Assembly: GCA_016649475.1 (NCBI GenBank)
Contig: JAENXP010000189.1
Span: forward strand, 1 to 5,738
Reading direction: 5' to 3'
Length of the DNA: 5,738 nt
Origin: Burkholderiales bacterium
Lineage (GTDB): Bacteria > Pseudomonadota > Gammaproteobacteria > Burkholderiales > SG8-39
Shown here: piece after piece, positions 5,288 to 5,738 of the stretch
Position numbering within the stretch: the stretch's first letter is position 1
Layout: each line of letters starts with the position of its first letter
Translations under genes and position numbers: made by a program
The notes under the pieces: model-generated
Databases searched by the model: none
What the model saw: the letters and a program-made list of their open reading frames with translations, nothing else
What the model was told of the DNA's origin: nothing

Positions 5288-5738
5288 ATTACCGATCCTT
5301 TGAAGCGCGTCCAGCGTCTGCGCTGGACCGCCTTTGCGCTCGGCGCCATGGCGTTCGCACTGGCGTTCTTTCACCGGCTCGCCCCGGGTGCGATCGCGGG
5401 CGAGTTGCAGCGTGCTTTCTCCACTTCCAACGCGTCGCTGGGTCTGCTGGCGGCGACCTATTTCTATATCTACTTCGCCATGCAGGTGCCCTCCGGCATT
5501 CTCGCCGACACGCTGGGGCCGCGCAAGCTGTTCACCGCAGGGGCATTGGTGGCGGGGGCGGGATCCGTGCTGTTCGGGCTGGCGCCGGATTTCGGCCTGG
5601 CGCTGCTCGGGCGTTTTCTCGTCGGGCTGGGTGTGTCGGTGGCGTTTATCTCGGTGCTGAAGCTGAATGCGGCGTGGTTCCCGGAGCGCCGCTTCGCGAC
5701 CATGACCGGGCTGCTGATGTTCATCGGCAACATGGGCG
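5288..5738 (+). CDS. MFS transporter (N-terminal part; continues past the right edge), probable ATT start
   Basis: The first 150 residues of a major facilitator superfamily permease are present. After a short basic N-terminus (LKRVQRLRW), membrane segments lie at about 13-35, 49-68, 80-99 and 103-125, and a fifth begins near 137. The MFS motif A is clear between segments 2 and 3: GILADTLGPRK at 70-80. GRFLVGLG at 108-115 sits at the start of the fourth segment. The substrate cannot be read from this half. The start is unusual: AGGAG at 5277-5281 is six bases before ATT (5288-5290), and the only other near starts are a TTG at 5300, too far from the AGGAG, and an ATG at 5216 inside the promoter. 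The gene is divergent from the thiol dioxygenase; export or uptake of a related sulfur compound is possible but speculative. Confidence 0.85.
   Translation, partial: MTDPLKRVQRLRWTAFALGAMAFALAFFHRLAPGAIAGELQRAFSTSNASLGLLAATYFYIYFAMQVPSGILADTLGPRKLFTAGALVAGAGSVLFGLAPDFGLALLGRFLVGLGVSVAFISVLKLNAAWFPERRFATMTGLLMFIGNMG

Overview
The window is GC-rich DNA whose proteins look most like those of Betaproteobacteria. That is a judgement from protein flavour and base composition; no database search was possible. All identified genes but one lie on the minus strand. The exception is a transporter gene at the right edge, transcribed divergently on the plus strand. There is no tRNA, rRNA, insertion sequence or CRISPR array that I can see.

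Positions 1-2386 (minus) hold the first part of a glycerol-3-phosphate ABC importer operon in the order ugpB-ugpA-ugpE. UgpB is the periplasmic binding protein, UgpA and UgpE are the membrane permeases, and ugpE runs off the left edge. The ATPase gene ugpC is not in the window. A strong hairpin followed by a short T-rich run lies between ugpB and ugpA. It is a plausible device for making more binding protein than permease.

Positions 2387-2786 are a 400-base stretch without a confident gene. It carries the probable ugpB promoter, a 19-bp dyad, several GGGGCG/CGCCCC motifs, a run of nine C and a possible 35-codon plus-strand ORF with a good Shine-Dalgarno sequence. Positions 2787-3110 (minus) encode a small basic protein with a Rho-N-like N-terminal domain.

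Positions 3216-4352 (minus) encode a lipoprotein of the DUF1615 type with lytic-transglycosylase-like motifs. Positions 4439-5059 (minus) encode a cupin thiol dioxygenase of the Gln type, closer to 3-mercaptopropionate dioxygenase than to classical cysteine dioxygenase. The dioxygenase and lipoprotein genes are 86 bases apart and could be cotranscribed, though no functional link is evident.

Positions 5060-5287 are a divergent intergenic region. On the dioxygenase side it contains a dense cluster of competing inverted repeats ending in a terminator-like hairpin, a candidate structured leader. On the other side is an extended -10 promoter for a major facilitator superfamily (MFS) transporter. 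That gene appears to start at an ATT codon (5288) and runs off the right edge.

Most of the window is ordinary housekeeping and accessory metabolism. The points most worth a second look are the dioxygenase leader, the ATT start, the ugpB-ugpA hairpin and the enzyme-like lipoprotein.
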